64,000 bases of DNA from Shewanella amazonensis SB2B (GCF_000015245.1 NC_008700.1:3298501-3362500); one strand, 5' to 3'. Shown: positions 43,223 through 52,073, counted from the first letter of the stretch. Made by a program: numbers and translations. The notes: a model not told the origin generated them from the letters alone.

Positions 43223-43543
43223 TCAATCCAAACTGAAGTTGCCAAAGTCCAGTTCGGTATCATTTTTATCGTTTGCCTGCTCATCTTCCAGCGCCAAACG
43301 CCCATTGGCAGAGGCGCGCTCGGCATTCAGGGCTTCGAGCCTCGCCTTGTGCAGGGCATAGGCACGGCGACGCTTACGGTCGCGGCACAGGCGGATCACT
43401 TCGGTCTTTTGGGCATCGGTCAGATTTTGCCAGTGAAAACGTTCATCACGACTGCGAAAACAGCCCAGACAATAGCCCCGGTTGTCACTCTGACACACGT
43501 TAATACAGGGGCTGGGAATTTCGAAAAAGACTAACTGTTCCAT
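43223..43543 (-). CDS. DUF1289 protein with N-terminal Cys cluster
   Basis: 106 residues beginning MEQLVFFEIPSPCINVCQ with the DUF1289 Cys pattern PCINVCQSDNRGYCLGCFRS, likely a metal or Fe-S site. HWQNLTDAQKTEVIRLCRDR follows, then an Arg/Lys-rich helix (RKRRRAYALHKARLEALNAE) and an acidic tail. ATG 43543 is chosen because the conserved domain begins there; upstream codons are not conserved-looking. Function unknown. Confidence 0.82.
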   Translation of the reverse strand: MEQLVFFEIPSPCINVCQSDNRGYCLGCFRSRDERFHWQNLTDAQKTEVIRLCRDRKRRRAYALHKARLEALNAERASANGRLALEDEQANDKNDTELDFGNFSLD

Positions 43544-43674
43544 GGATTCGTGACACTGAACGCTGTCCGCTAGGTATAACATCAAACCCTGAAAAAGGCG
43601 AAATAATCTACAACACACAGGCTTGCCATGACTAGCGCCAAGGCGCACAGTAGGTAAAAAACGGGAGAATAACC

Positions 43675-44202
43675 ATGTTGAGAACCCTTACCCTGTCACT
43701 CACCCTGTTGGTGCTTGCGGCCTGCCAGAGCGGCCCAAAAACCGACTACGACCCCAACACCAACTTTGCCGCAATGAAGCACTTTGCCTTGCAAACCCCG
43801 GAACAAACCAATGACCCCCTGAGCTCAGAACGTATCGCCATGGCGGTGACCCAAACCCTGATGGCCAAGGGGATGAGCCAAAGCGATACCCCGGATTTCA
43901 AAGTGACCTGGGTGTTTCAAACCGGCAGTAAGCCAACAAGTTCGGGTTTGTCCATTGGGTTGGGCACTGGCTCATGGGGCCATTCAGGGGGCGTCAGTGT
44001 GGGCACCAGCGTTGGCCTGCCCTTAGGGGGCGAGAAACAATACCAGCAGATTCAGATTGATATATTGACTGCCAGTGGCGATCGCCTGCTGTGGCGTGGC
44101 AGCGACAGCTTTGAGTTCAGCGACGGTGGTGAAGACAAGGCCGAGGCGACCCAAAAGACGGTAGCCAAAATATTGGCCGCCTTTCCACCCACGCCGAAGT
44201 AA
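43675..44202 (+). CDS. DUF4136 lipoprotein
   Basis: 175 residues with lipobox LAAC (MLRTLTLSLTLLVLAAC). The mature part is the DUF4136 fold: YDPNTNFAAMKHFALQTPEQ at the start, a glycine/serine-rich loop (SSGLSIGLGTGSWGHSGGVS) and QIQIDILTASGDRLLWRGSD. GGGAGAATAACC precedes ATG 43675. It is an envelope protein of unknown role with its own downstream terminator. Confidence 0.85.
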   Translation: MLRTLTLSLTLLVLAACQSGPKTDYDPNTNFAAMKHFALQTPEQTNDPLSSERIAMAVTQTLMAKGMSQSDTPDFKVTWVFQTGSKPTSSGLSIGLGTGSWGHSGGVSVGTSVGLPLGGEKQYQQIQIDILTASGDRLLWRGSDSFEFSDGGEDKAEATQKTVAKILAAFPPTPK

Positions 44203-44287
44203 CGCCCGCTGGCGGTACCCGCATGACATTAATAGGGCAAGGCTCGCATGAATAAGGCAAGGCTCAAAGCCTTAATTGCCGCCGCGT

Positions 44288-44314
44288 AAAAAGCCACCCA
44301 ATGTGTGGCTTTTT
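44288..44314. terminator. Bidirectional intrinsic terminator
   Basis: A 10-bp stem (44288-44297 with 44305-44314) with A/T-tracts lies between the convergent DUF4136 gene and the AAA ATPase gene. An 8-base direct repeat (GGCAAGGCTC, twice within 44228-44267) precedes it. Confidence 0.87.
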
Positions 44315-44357
44315 CACATGTACTGTTCACATACTCAGCATCTGCTGGCCCGGCAGG

Positions 44358-45830
44358 CTAGTCCAGATGGGCGTTCATAGTGCGGCCTTTTGCCCAGGCC
44401 CTGAGGCTATCGATTTTCTCCCGCATCACAACAGACAAAGGCCGGGTACGGGACAGCTCTTCCAGAATAATGGCCTGCTCGACCGGCTGGCGGCGACTGG
44501 CAGCGGAATAAATGGCTGAAATCACAGCCTGTTCAATTTCGGCGCCACTGAATCCCTGACTGGCACGGGATAGGAGCCCCAAATCCATGCTGGTTACATC
44601 CACGCCTCGCTTTTTACAGTGAATAAGGAAGATGGCTTTACGGATTTCCTCGTCGGGTAAGTCGACAAAGAAGATCTCATCCATACGTCCTTTTCGCATC
44701 AGCTCGGGGGGCAAGGCCTGAATATCATTGGCGGTGGCTACCAAAAACACATCGGATTTACGCTCCGCCATCCAGGTCAGCAGGGTGCCCAATATTCGCT
44801 GCGAGGTGCCTTCATCACTGCTGCTGCCACTGATCCCTTTTTCAATTTCGTCCACCCAAAGCACACAGGGCGACATCAGGTCAGCCAGCTCCAGCGCCTG
44901 ACGCAGGTTCTTCTCGGTTTCCCCTATGTATTTGTTGTAGAGCGCCGCCATATCGAGGCGCAGCAATGGTCGCTGCCAGGCGCCGGCCACCGCCTTGGCA
45001 GCCAGACTCTTGCCACTGCCCTGCACACCGAGCAGCAGGATGCCTTTGGGGGGCGGCGCACTGCTTTGGGGCGAGAGTTCGGGGGCCCGGGCCTTGAGCC
45101 ACTCCTTGAGGTTATGCAGGCCGGCAATGTCAGAAAAACTGCTGGTATCGTACTCGTACCTTAGCACCCCATCCATGTCCATCAGGCGGAACTTGGCCTG
45201 ATTGACCCGCTCAACATCATCATGGGTGATAGCGCCATCATCCACTATGGCCTTGTGGATCAGGCGACGGGCATCATCAAAGGTAACACCACGCAGATTG
45301 TCAGCCAGTCGGGCAATGGCAGACTCATCGGCCACCAGCGGTAACCCCTGACGGCGCACCTTGTCAATTTCCTCCACAATCAAATTTTCAAGCTGGTTGC
45401 GGCTGGGCAAAGACAGACGGAAATGGGCGCAGTAGCGACGGATTTCAGGCGGAATTTCAAAGGCATGGCTGACCAGCACCAAGGTGTGTTTCAGGGCGTC
45501 GTATTCGAGTGCGATTTCTTTCAGCAAGCGAACGTTGCGCGGTGCATCCTGCACAAACGGATGAAAATCACAGAGCACATAGATGCCCTGCTGCTGGGTC
45601 GATTTAATTTGCCCCAAGAGCTCGGCAGGTTCGGTATTGAACTTTTGAGAACCCATGTCTTTATCGACCCGGGATAACCCCGAGGTAACAGACCAGGTAA
45701 ACAGGGGCTGATACAGGGTCATGGCAACCCGTTTAAGCAACTCTATCACCCGATATTCTTCGTAAGTTTCAATCACCACTATGGGGGTGTTCGATCTGAG
45801 TACTGCTGTTAAATCCTTGATATCCTGCAT
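44358..45830 (-). CDS. AAA+ ATPase, Ycf46-like
   Basis: 490 residues. An N-terminal about 230-residue region (RSNTPIVVIETYEEYRVIEL; VTFDDARRLIHKAIVDDGAI) precedes an AAA+ module. Walker A is LLLGVQGSGKSLAAKAVAG near 263 and Walker B CVLWVDEIEKGISGSSSDEG near 322. Sensor-1 is in LVATANDIQALPPELMRKGR and the Arg finger nearby; a C-terminal helical lid has GFSGAEIEQAVISAIYSAAS. Overall it matches the Ycf46 family found in cyanobacteria and proteobacteria, linked to carbon or photosynthetic regulation there but uncharacterised here. It is monocistronic. Confidence 0.88.
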   Translation of the reverse strand: MQDIKDLTAVLRSNTPIVVIETYEEYRVIELLKRVAMTLYQPLFTWSVTSGLSRVDKDMGSQKFNTEPAELLGQIKSTQQQGIYVLCDFHPFVQDAPRNVRLLKEIALEYDALKHTLVLVSHAFEIPPEIRRYCAHFRLSLPSRNQLENLIVEEIDKVRRQGLPLVADESAIARLADNLRGVTFDDARRLIHKAIVDDGAITHDDVERVNQAKFRLMDMDGVLRYEYDTSSFSDIAGLHNLKEWLKARAPELSPQSSAPPPKGILLLGVQGSGKSLAAKAVAGAWQRPLLRLDMAALYNKYIGETEKNLRQALELADLMSPCVLWVDEIEKGISGSSSDEGTSQRILGTLLTWMAERKSDVFLVATANDIQALPPELMRKGRMDEIFFVDLPDEEIRKAIFLIHCKKRGVDVTSMDLGLLSRASQGFSGAEIEQAVISAIYSAASRRQPVEQAIILEELSRTRPLSVVMREKIDSLRAWAKGRTMNAHLD

Positions 45831-45850
45831 CTTGTCTTCCGGCTAACAAA

Positions 45851-45873
45851 AGAGGCCCTTGGGGTGGGCCTCT
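45851..45873 (-). terminator. Intrinsic terminator of yiaW-yiaV
   Basis: AGAGGCCC (45851-45858) and GGGCCTCT (45866-45873) form a hairpin followed on the reverse strand by a TTTTGTT run. Confidence 0.75.
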
Positions 45874-45915
45874 GGATTATGCATGGATTTACTGAGTCTG
45901 GACAGGGGCTAAGGC

Positions 45916-47061
45916 CTAGTGCCCCTCGCCGAAGAGGTAGTTAAGCCAGCCCTGCATTCTCAGCAGCACTTTTCGCATCACGGCAACATGGGAGAAGTGA
46001 TCTGTGTAGATGGCCACCTGACCTGCGACCCCGGCCGGAAAAGCCTGAATCTCGTCGGAGCGGTCAAACTCAATCATCACCAACACCCTGCCCCGCTGGA
46101 ACATTCTGGCGGAGGATTGCAGCTGACCGTTGGCCTGCACCTCGCCCTCGGCCATGGCGGGTAGAACCCGGGCAACCCGGCCTTTAAACACCTGTCCGGG
46201 AGCCGCATCCAGTATCACCTCGGCTTGGTCACCGGCCTTGAGCCTCAGCATGGAGTTTTGCCAAAACGCGCCCACAAAATAACGCTGTTCATTGGGAATG
46301 AAGCTCATCACCGGCCTGAGCGGCATGGGTACCACCACCATACCTGGACGCAGGGCCATGTGAGTGACAACGCCATCTGTGGGTGCACGCACCACAGATT
46401 GTTCCAGGTCAAACTCGGCCTTGGCAACTTCGGCCCTGGCCGCGGCCACCTTGGTATTCACCCCATCGATATTGGACTCATAGGCATAGCGAACCCGCAT
46501 TTCCTCGGCCCTGGCGGCGGTGAGCTGGGCTTCGGCAGCAAAGTAGAGCTGACGCTTGTTATCCAGTTCGAGGGCAGTAAAAGGCGAGTTGGCTCCCCCC
46601 TTGCGACGACCGGCTTCGTAACGCTCGTACTCAGACTTGCTTCTGTCTCTGTCGGCCTGAGCACGCTCAACACTGGCCCTGGCGGTTTCCCACGCGGCCT
46701 CAAGCTGAGGCACTTCCTGCTCCGCCGCTTTCAATGCCGCCTGCTTTTGGATAAGCGCTGACTCAAAGGGTCTGGGGTCCAGCCGAAACAGCACCTCGCC
46801 TTCACGAATAGGTACATTGGGCATCACGGCCACTTCCACCACCTTGCCGGTGACCAAAGGATTAATGGGCACGGTTACAAAATACTCGCGGGCAAAGCGG
46901 CTGTAGGGATGGTTGTAATTCATCAGCAGCAACAAGGTGCCCAAAAGCACTATGCCGCCCAATACCGCTGTGGGTACTGTCCATTTGTTGAGGGGGATTT
47001 TGAAGACTTTAAATATCACCACACAGATGGCGGCGTAGGTCAGGATAAGCAGTAAATCCAT
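45916..47061 (-). CDS. yiaV: HlyD/EmrA-family membrane fusion protein, YiaV-like
   Basis: 381 residues: an N-terminal membrane anchor (MDLLLILTYAAICVVIFKVF and a second span near 33-50), then a biotinyl-lipoyl-like and alpha-hairpin region. GEVLFRLDPRPFESALIQKQ and a coiled coil with QLEAAWETARASVERAQADR are typical of periplasmic adaptors. VVRAPTDGVVTHMALRPGMV is the second lipoyl half-motif. E. coli YiaV (378 residues) has the same partner YiaW. Its start lies 3 nt after the yiaW stop, so both form one operon. Confidence 0.88.
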   Translation of the reverse strand: MDLLLILTYAAICVVIFKVFKIPLNKWTVPTAVLGGIVLLGTLLLLMNYNHPYSRFAREYFVTVPINPLVTGKVVEVAVMPNVPIREGEVLFRLDPRPFESALIQKQAALKAAEQEVPQLEAAWETARASVERAQADRDRSKSEYERYEAGRRKGGANSPFTALELDNKRQLYFAAEAQLTAARAEEMRVRYAYESNIDGVNTKVAAARAEVAKAEFDLEQSVVRAPTDGVVTHMALRPGMVVVPMPLRPVMSFIPNEQRYFVGAFWQNSMLRLKAGDQAEVILDAAPGQVFKGRVARVLPAMAEGEVQANGQLQSSARMFQRGRVLVMIEFDRSDEIQAFPAGVAGQVAIYTDHFSHVAVMRKVLLRMQGWLNYLFGEGH

Positions 47062-47063
47062 GA

Positions 47064-47441
47064 TTATTTCTCCTCATCCCGGGATTGAACTGCGGACGTT
47101 TGCGTGCCGCCTGACTCCAACGACTGCAGCCGAGTCTCCAGTGCCTTCAGGTCAGCACTGAGCGCTTTGACCTTTTCTTCCAGCTCAAGCTCACGTTTGA
47201 CCACAGTGCCAAAACCCCACCCTCTATCTTCCCGGTAAAGGGTGGCCCAAATCCATAAAAACGGCCAAAGCACGTGCAGGGTAAAGAGACTCACCCAGCC
47301 GGCAATATGCAACGCATCCTGCTGGGGATGGTTACGCCTTTTGGCAATTTCGTAGGGGATATCGTGGATGGCGATAATGCCGTAAAACATCACTACCACC
47401 ACAAAAATTAAGACTACCAATGCAAAGTAATCGAGAAACAC
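47064..47441 (-). CDS. yiaW: DUF3302 inner-membrane protein, YiaW-like
   Basis: 125 residues with two hydrophobic segments (MFLDYFALVVLIFVVVVMFY and HIAGWVSLFTLHVLWPFLWI), the conserved YEIAKRRNHPQQDALHIAGW between them, and a C-terminal coiled coil (LELEEKVKALSADLKALETR). It matches E. coli YiaW in order and partner (DUF3302 next to HlyD-like YiaV). It is the first gene of the operon, divergent from purT across 198 bp. Confidence 0.88.
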   Translation of the reverse strand: MFLDYFALVVLIFVVVVMFYGIIAIHDIPYEIAKRRNHPQQDALHIAGWVSLFTLHVLWPFLWIWATLYREDRGWGFGTVVKRELELEEKVKALSADLKALETRLQSLESGGTQTSAVQSRDEEK

Positions 47442-47639
47442 AGATACCTCCGTTTAGCCTGCTTCATAAGTTTTGTTAACGAATAGTAGCGTAGTTTTGA
47501 AAAAAATAACCGTGAGGCCGCTTGAGAGTTTTGCAACTCCTCTATTGATTTTGCCCACAATTTTCCAACTTTATTGCCTGATGCAGCTGGGTTCCGGGTT
47601 ATGATTTTTGACATTAAACAATAACGAGGAATAACCGCC

Positions 47640-48818
47640 ATGATAGGCACCCCCTACACCCAGGGCGCAACTCGCGCCATGTTGCTTGGCTCTGGCGAGC
47701 TTGGTAAAGAAGTAGCCATTGAACTTCAGCGTCTCGGCGTTGAGGTGATTGCCGTCGACCGTTATCCGAACGCCCCTGCCATGCAGGTAGCCCATCGCAG
47801 CCATGTCATCAATATGCTCGATGGTGAGGCGCTCAAGGCGCTCATCGCCAGTGAGAAGCCACATCTGGTCATCCCGGAAATTGAAGCCATCGCCACTCAA
47901 ACGCTGGTGGAACTGGAAGCCGAAGGGCTCAAGGTCGTGCCCACAGCCCGCGCCACCCGCCTGACCATGGACAGAGAAGGCATACGCCGCCTTGCCGCCG
48001 AAACCCTGGCACTGCCAACCTCACCCTATGTGTTTTGCGACAGCCTTACCGAACTGCAGGCCGCCCTCAAGGTCACCGGCATTCCCTGCGTGGTGAAACC
48101 CGTTATGAGCTCCTCCGGCAAGGGACAAAGCGTTATCCGAAGCCCTGGCGACGTACAAAAAGCCTGGGATTACGCCCAAAGCGGTGGCCGCGCCGGAGAG
48201 GGACGCATTATCGTCGAAGGCTTTATCGACTTTGACTACGAAATCACTCTGCTGACCATCTCGGCGGTGGATGGTATTCATTTCTGCGCCCCCATAGGCC
48301 ATCGCCAGGAAGACGGCGACTACCGTGAATCATGGCAGCCCCAGGCCATGAGCAGCCTCGCGCTGGATAGGGCGCAGCATATCGCCCGTGAAGTGGTACA
48401 AAACCTGGGTGGCTTTGGCCTCTTTGGTGTTGAGCTTTTTATCAAGGGAGATGAGGTGTATTTCTCTGAGGTATCACCGCGGCCACACGATACCGGTATG
48501 GTCACCCTCATCAGCCAGGATCTATCTGAGTTCGCCCTGCATGTGCGCGCCATTTTGGGGCTGCCGGTGGGGACAATCGTTCAGCGTGGCCCCAGCGCCT
48601 CGGCGGTGATCTTGGTTGAAGGGGAATCCAGCAATATTGGCTATTCTGGCCTGGCCGAGGCGTTGGCGCAGCCAAATACCCAACTGCGCCTCTTCGCCAA
48701 GCCGGAAATCCATGGCAGACGCCGGCTCGGGGTTGCCCTGGCACGGGGTACCAGCATAGATGAAGCCCTGCAAACGGCGCTTGCCAGTGCTGGTTGTATC
48801 AAGGTGCACTTTAACTAA
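47640..48818 (+). CDS. purT: Formate-dependent phosphoribosylglycinamide formyltransferase
   Basis: 392 residues, the length of E. coli PurT. An ATP-grasp enzyme making formyl-GAR from GAR, formate and ATP in de novo purine synthesis. RAMLLGSGELGKEVAIELQR is the N-terminal nucleotide-binding motif. KPVMSSSGKGQSVIRSPGDV is the ATP-grasp loop, and FLF-like GGFGLFGVELFIKGDEVYFS with EVSPRPHDTGMVTLISQDLS carry metal ligands. GAGGAATAACCGCC precedes the ATG. Its 3' end starts a 16-bp tandem repeat. Confidence 0.97.
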   Translation: MIGTPYTQGATRAMLLGSGELGKEVAIELQRLGVEVIAVDRYPNAPAMQVAHRSHVINMLDGEALKALIASEKPHLVIPEIEAIATQTLVELEAEGLKVVPTARATRLTMDREGIRRLAAETLALPTSPYVFCDSLTELQAALKVTGIPCVVKPVMSSSGKGQSVIRSPGDVQKAWDYAQSGGRAGEGRIIVEGFIDFDYEITLLTISAVDGIHFCAPIGHRQEDGDYRESWQPQAMSSLALDRAQHIAREVVQNLGGFGLFGVELFIKGDEVYFSEVSPRPHDTGMVTLISQDLSEFALHVRAILGLPVGTIVQRGPSASAVILVEGESSNIGYSGLAEALAQPNTQLRLFAKPEIHGRRRLGVALARGTSIDEALQTALASAGCIKVHFN

Positions 48819-48848
48819 GGTGCAATTTAACTAAGGTGCTGTTTAGCT
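48801..48848 (+). repeat. 16-bp tandem repeat covering the purT stop codon
   Basis: Three contiguous 16-mers (48801-48816, 48817-48832, 48833-48848) with core AAGGTGCA-TTTAACT. The first encodes the last PurT residues and stop; the others lie just outside. Probably replication slippage. Confidence 0.8.
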
Positions 48849-48873
48849 GAGCCAAGCCTTAGCCTGCTCCGTT

Positions 48874-48910
48874 GCCACGTTCCGGGATACCTCGAATTCC
48901 GGGACGTGGC
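48874..48910. other. 12-bp stem hairpin in the purT downstream gap
   Basis: GCCACGTTCCGG (48874-48885) pairs with CCGGGACGTGGC (48899-48910) with one G-T wobble and a 13-nt loop. There is no T-tract. In the 322-bp gap (48819-49140) I otherwise see only the tandem repeat, a predicted Fur box and no convincing gene. Confidence 0.55.
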
Positions 48911-49070
48911 ATGTTTAATCCTGTGTCGCTGCCTAGCTTTTTCGCCCGCCTATCCATCCATTGTGCAAATCTGCCGTGACAGCCATAGCTGGAGCCAGAC
49001 TCGGTAGCTGGCTTATCGGTACAAGCCCCTGCTAACACTGTCGATGTAAACATTGTAAAGAGTCTTTTGG

Positions 49071-49085
49071 TGAGAATTACTCTCA
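49071..49085. promoter_or_regulatory. Predicted Fur box upstream of the PepSY operon
   Basis: TGAGAATTACTCTCA matches 11 of 14 informative positions of the Fur 7-1-7 consensus (TGATAAT-N-ATTATCA) and is itself nearly symmetric. It lies 56 nt before the PepSY-protein start. Fur represses iron-uptake genes when iron is replete. Confidence 0.55.
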
Positions 49086-49140
49086 ATTAGATTTAAGCCA
49101 TTGTTGTTGAGCACCATCCTACCGGAGTCACGGTTTACCT

Positions 49141-49746
49141 ATGTCTGCCTCACTGCGCCCCTCAAAGAAGGCGCTTTCCATCGCCAGGACGCTCCATGTT
49201 TATGTGTCGATGGCACTCTTGCTGCTGATGCTGTTTTTTGCCTTTACCGGCATCACGCTCAATCACCCTGACTGGTTTGGTGCATCCACCGCCAACAGCC
49301 ATACCGAGTCTGTGGCGCTGCCCGACTTTCTCCTGCCTATTGCAGCCGAAGACCAACACTGGCAGGAGGCCGCCGCCCATTGGATGGCGAGCCAGTGGCA
49401 GGGCCAGCGCCAACAGGTTGAGGTGAGTATCGACGAGCTGGTGCTCATTCAAAAGGGACCCGGTCGCTATCGCACCGTACTGCTGGATACCGAAATGGCC
49501 CAAGTGCAGGTGGAGAGCCTGGATTATGGACTGGTCGCCGTGCTTAACGATTTACACAAGGGCCGCAACAGCGGCGGGATCTGGAGTCTGGTGATTGATG
49601 CCAGCGCCATATTGATGCTGCTGTTTTCCCTGACCGGGGCCTTTTTGCTGTTGCCCCAGAGTCGCAGACTCAAACGTTCCCTCGGCTATATGGGCGGCGT
49701 CACCGCCGCGTGTGTGGCCATCTATTGGTTATCGATTCCCGGATGA
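49141..49746 (+). CDS. PepSY-associated transmembrane protein
   Basis: 201 residues with the PepSY-TM architecture: a cytoplasmic start, a first helix (HVYVSMALLLLMLFFAFTGI) ending TLNHPDWFG, a periplasmic domain to about 135 and a second helix (LVIDASAILMLLFSLTGAFL). Short single-unit members of this family often sit in iron/siderophore loci next to DUF2271 and DUF4198 genes, as here. First of three genes with 7- and 8-nt gaps, downstream of a predicted Fur box. Confidence 0.85.
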   Translation: MSASLRPSKKALSIARTLHVYVSMALLLLMLFFAFTGITLNHPDWFGASTANSHTESVALPDFLLPIAAEDQHWQEAAAHWMASQWQGQRQQVEVSIDELVLIQKGPGRYRTVLLDTEMAQVQVESLDYGLVAVLNDLHKGRNSGGIWSLVIDASAILMLLFSLTGAFLLLPQSRRLKRSLGYMGGVTAACVAIYWLSIPG

Positions 49747-49753
49747 AGACCTG

Positions 49754-50269
49754 ATGAAACTGAAATCCCTGTTATTGGCAAGCGCCCTATGTAGCATCAG
49801 CGCCAGCGCCAGCGCCTTCGCGCAGATGCAGCTTGAACTGAGCCTTAAAGAAATCACCACGGGCCAATATCACAGACCCTATACCGCCGTTTGGATTGAA
49901 AACAGCCGGGGTGAATCGGTAAAGACCCTGGCGCTGTGGGTGCAGCACGATGGCCACAAGTGGTTTAAAGATATTCGCCGTTGGTGGCGCAAAGTCGGTA
50001 GGGACAATCCCGCCATGGTGGATGCGGTGTCGTCGGCCACCCGCCCCGCAGGCCAGTATCACCTCGACTGGGACCTGTCCAATGATGATGGAAAGCCGCT
50101 TGCCGAGGGGGATTATCAACTGTTTATTGAGGTTGTCAGAGAGCATGGTGGCCGCGAGCTTATCCGCCACCCCTTCAGCCTGCCCGGCGATGATTTCAAC
50201 GTTAAGCTGCCCGCCACCAGCGAAACCGGCGAGAGCCAAATTCACTACTCCCGCGAAGCCAAGCGCTAA
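49754..50269 (+). CDS. DUF2271 periplasmic protein
   Basis: 171 residues. Signal peptide MKLKSLLLASALCSISASAS, then AFA. The mature DUF2271 domain has RPYTAVWIENSRGESVKTLA, WVQHDGHKWFKDIRRWWRKV and AVSSATRPAGQYHLDWDLSN. ATG 49754 follows the PepSY stop by 7 nt. It is probably a periplasmic partner in flavin- or iron-linked redox chemistry (inference from operon). Confidence 0.86.
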   Translation: MKLKSLLLASALCSISASASAFAQMQLELSLKEITTGQYHRPYTAVWIENSRGESVKTLALWVQHDGHKWFKDIRRWWRKVGRDNPAMVDAVSSATRPAGQYHLDWDLSNDDGKPLAEGDYQLFIEVVREHGGRELIRHPFSLPGDDFNVKLPATSETGESQIHYSREAKR

Positions 50270-50277
50270 GGATCCCC

Positions 50278-51090
50278 ATGAAACGTCTTATTCCACTGAC
50301 AGCATTGCTATTTTTACCCCTGACCCAGGCCCATGACCGCTGGATATTGCCTACCCATTTCAATGTGTCTGCCGAAGACGGCAAAGGGGTATGGATAAGT
50401 GCTGACGTCAGCGCCAGCAATCAGGTGTTTGAGGTCGATAAACCCTTTGGCGCCGAAGATGTGCTTATCGTCACCCCCGAGGGTAACACCGACAGGCCGA
50501 GTTCCAGCTACCGTGGCAGTCGCCGCAGCGTGTTCGATTATCAATTGACCGGCGAAGGCACCTACCGCCTTGAGAAAGAGGCCAAGCCGCGCTATTTCTC
50601 CCGTTACAAAATCAAGGGACAGGACACCCCGGTCAGAAGCAACCTCGACAAGGCTGCTACCCGCGCTGCCATGCCCAAGGATGCCGTGGAGCTCGAAAGC
50701 GCGCTGTATTTTTCCCGGGTCGAGTCCTATGTGACGCTCAATAAGCCCTCGGACAAGGCCTTTGCACCCAAGGGCGAGTATTTGGAATTGGTTCCCGTGA
50801 CCCACCCGGCAGACTTTGTGGAAGGCGAACCTTTGAGCCTCAAGTTGCTGTTTAACGGCAAGCCGGCAGAAGGAGTGAAAGTGAATGTGGTCGCCGATGG
50901 CACCCGTTACCGCAATCAGATTGAAGAAGTGAGCCTGGTCAGCGACAAAGCGGGACTGGTGCAGTTTACCCCTGCCAGGGCGGGTCGCTTTTTGCTGCAC
51001 GCCGAGTACGAAGAAGCGATGAAAGATACCCGCCTCGCCGACAAGACGGTCAGCGAAATCTTTTTAACCTTCGAAGCGTCATTGCAATAA
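50278..51090 (+). CDS. DUF4198 periplasmic protein
   Basis: 270 residues. Signal peptide MKRLIPLTALLFLPLTQAHD. The mature protein begins with the conserved HDRWILPTHFNVS of DUF4198 (predicted Ni/Co/Fe-uptake-associated GM protein). VTLNKPSDKAFAPKGEYLEL, a repeat-like strand GEPLSLKLLFNGKPAEGVKV and a terminal VSEIFLTFEAS are further conserved-looking parts. Conserved His near the mature N-terminus could bind metal. It is the last gene of the Fur-box operon, ending at a terminator. Confidence 0.88.
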   Translation: MKRLIPLTALLFLPLTQAHDRWILPTHFNVSAEDGKGVWISADVSASNQVFEVDKPFGAEDVLIVTPEGNTDRPSSSYRGSRRSVFDYQLTGEGTYRLEKEAKPRYFSRYKIKGQDTPVRSNLDKAATRAAMPKDAVELESALYFSRVESYVTLNKPSDKAFAPKGEYLELVPVTHPADFVEGEPLSLKLLFNGKPAEGVKVNVVADGTRYRNQIEEVSLVSDKAGLVQFTPARAGRFLLHAEYEEAMKDTRLADKTVSEIFLTFEASLQ

Positions 51091-51109
51091 CAGCTTCAGC
51101 AGACATAAA

Positions 51110-51133
51110 AAACCGGGTCAATCGACCCGGTTT
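51110..51133. terminator. Bidirectional intrinsic terminator
   Basis: A 10-bp stem (51110-51119 with 51124-51133) sits between the convergent DUF4198 and D-2-hydroxyacid dehydrogenase genes and overlaps the 3' end of the latter. Confidence 0.82.
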
Positions 51134-52071
51134 ACGCTTTCACCACGGCTGAATGCCCTGAGGTTTTCAACCGCAATATCCAGCAGCTTCTGCCTCGCCT
51201 TCACGGTAGCCCAGGCATTATGGGGAGTGATGCTGATATTGGCGGCATGGAGCAGCGGGTTATTTGGAGCCGGCGGCTCGGTTGAGAGCACATCGACTCC
51301 AGCCCTGACGCGTCCGGCATTGAGCGCATCCGCCAGAGCCACTTCATCCACCAGACCGCCACGGGCGGTATTGATAAGTAAGGCCCCCTGTTTCATGAGC
51401 GCCAGGCTTTCGCGATTGACCATGTCCCGGGTATCGTCGGTCAGCGGGCAATGGAGCGATAACACATCGGATTCGGCAAACAGGGTGTCCAGCGCAACAA
51501 ACTTGGCTCCCTCCGGTAAATCCGTGGGTTTACTGCGGCTGTGTACCAGCAACTTCATACCAAAGGCCATACCGATACGCGCCATTTGCCGCGCAATGTC
51601 GCCAAAGCCCACCAGGCCCAAGGTCTTGCCTGACAATGACTCCAACTGCCCAAGGGTAAAGCAAAAGTCGGCCTGCCCGCTCCATTGCCCCTGGGTCACC
51701 GCATCATGATGGGCGCTGACCCGGGACATATGATGCAGCACATGGGCAAAGCCCATTTGCGCCACCGCATCCGGGCCATAACCGGGCACATTGGTCACGG
51801 CTATCCCCAGACGTTTTGCGGCCGCCACATCCACCACATTGGTCCCCGTTGCCAGCACCCCTATGTATTCCAGCGAAGGCATAGCCTCGAGGGTGGCGGC
51901 ATCGAGCACGGTTTTATTGGTCAGTAAAAACCGGGCGCCGGCGGCCCTGCTCAGGATAAGCTCTTTCGGTGTCCTGTCATGGACGTCGAAGGGGCCAATA
52001 TCAGCCAGGGGCGACCAATCCAGATCGCCGGGGTTAAGGGTGAAGCCATCCAATACACAAATTGCTGTCAT
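51118..52071 (-). CDS. D-2-hydroxyacid dehydrogenase (HprA-like)
   Basis: 317 residues of the NAD(P)-dependent D-isomer hydroxyacid dehydrogenase family, acting on glycerate/hydroxypyruvate or similar. Rossmann motif GKTLGLVGFGDIARQMARIG near 148; Arg in NTARGGLVDEVALADALNAG; Glu and His of the relay in VDVLSTEPPAPNNPLLHAAN, then ISITPHNAWATVKARQKLLD. MTAICVLDGFTLNPGDLDWS at 52071 is the start; the frame opens upstream but overlaps the next gene. It starts 2 nt after the outer-membrane protein stop. Confidence 0.88.
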   Translation of the reverse strand: MTAICVLDGFTLNPGDLDWSPLADIGPFDVHDRTPKELILSRAAGARFLLTNKTVLDAATLEAMPSLEYIGVLATGTNVVDVAAAKRLGIAVTNVPGYGPDAVAQMGFAHVLHHMSRVSAHHDAVTQGQWSGQADFCFTLGQLESLSGKTLGLVGFGDIARQMARIGMAFGMKLLVHSRSKPTDLPEGAKFVALDTLFAESDVLSLHCPLTDDTRDMVNRESLALMKQGALLINTARGGLVDEVALADALNAGRVRAGVDVLSTEPPAPNNPLLHAANISITPHNAWATVKARQKLLDIAVENLRAFSRGESVNRVD

Positions 52072-52073
52072 GA

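Noticed and set aside
48859..49086. 75-codon reverse-strand frame in the purT downstream gap
   Set aside because: It needs a TTG start, its 5' end overlaps the Fur-box palindrome, and it has no family resemblance. Kept as unlikely.
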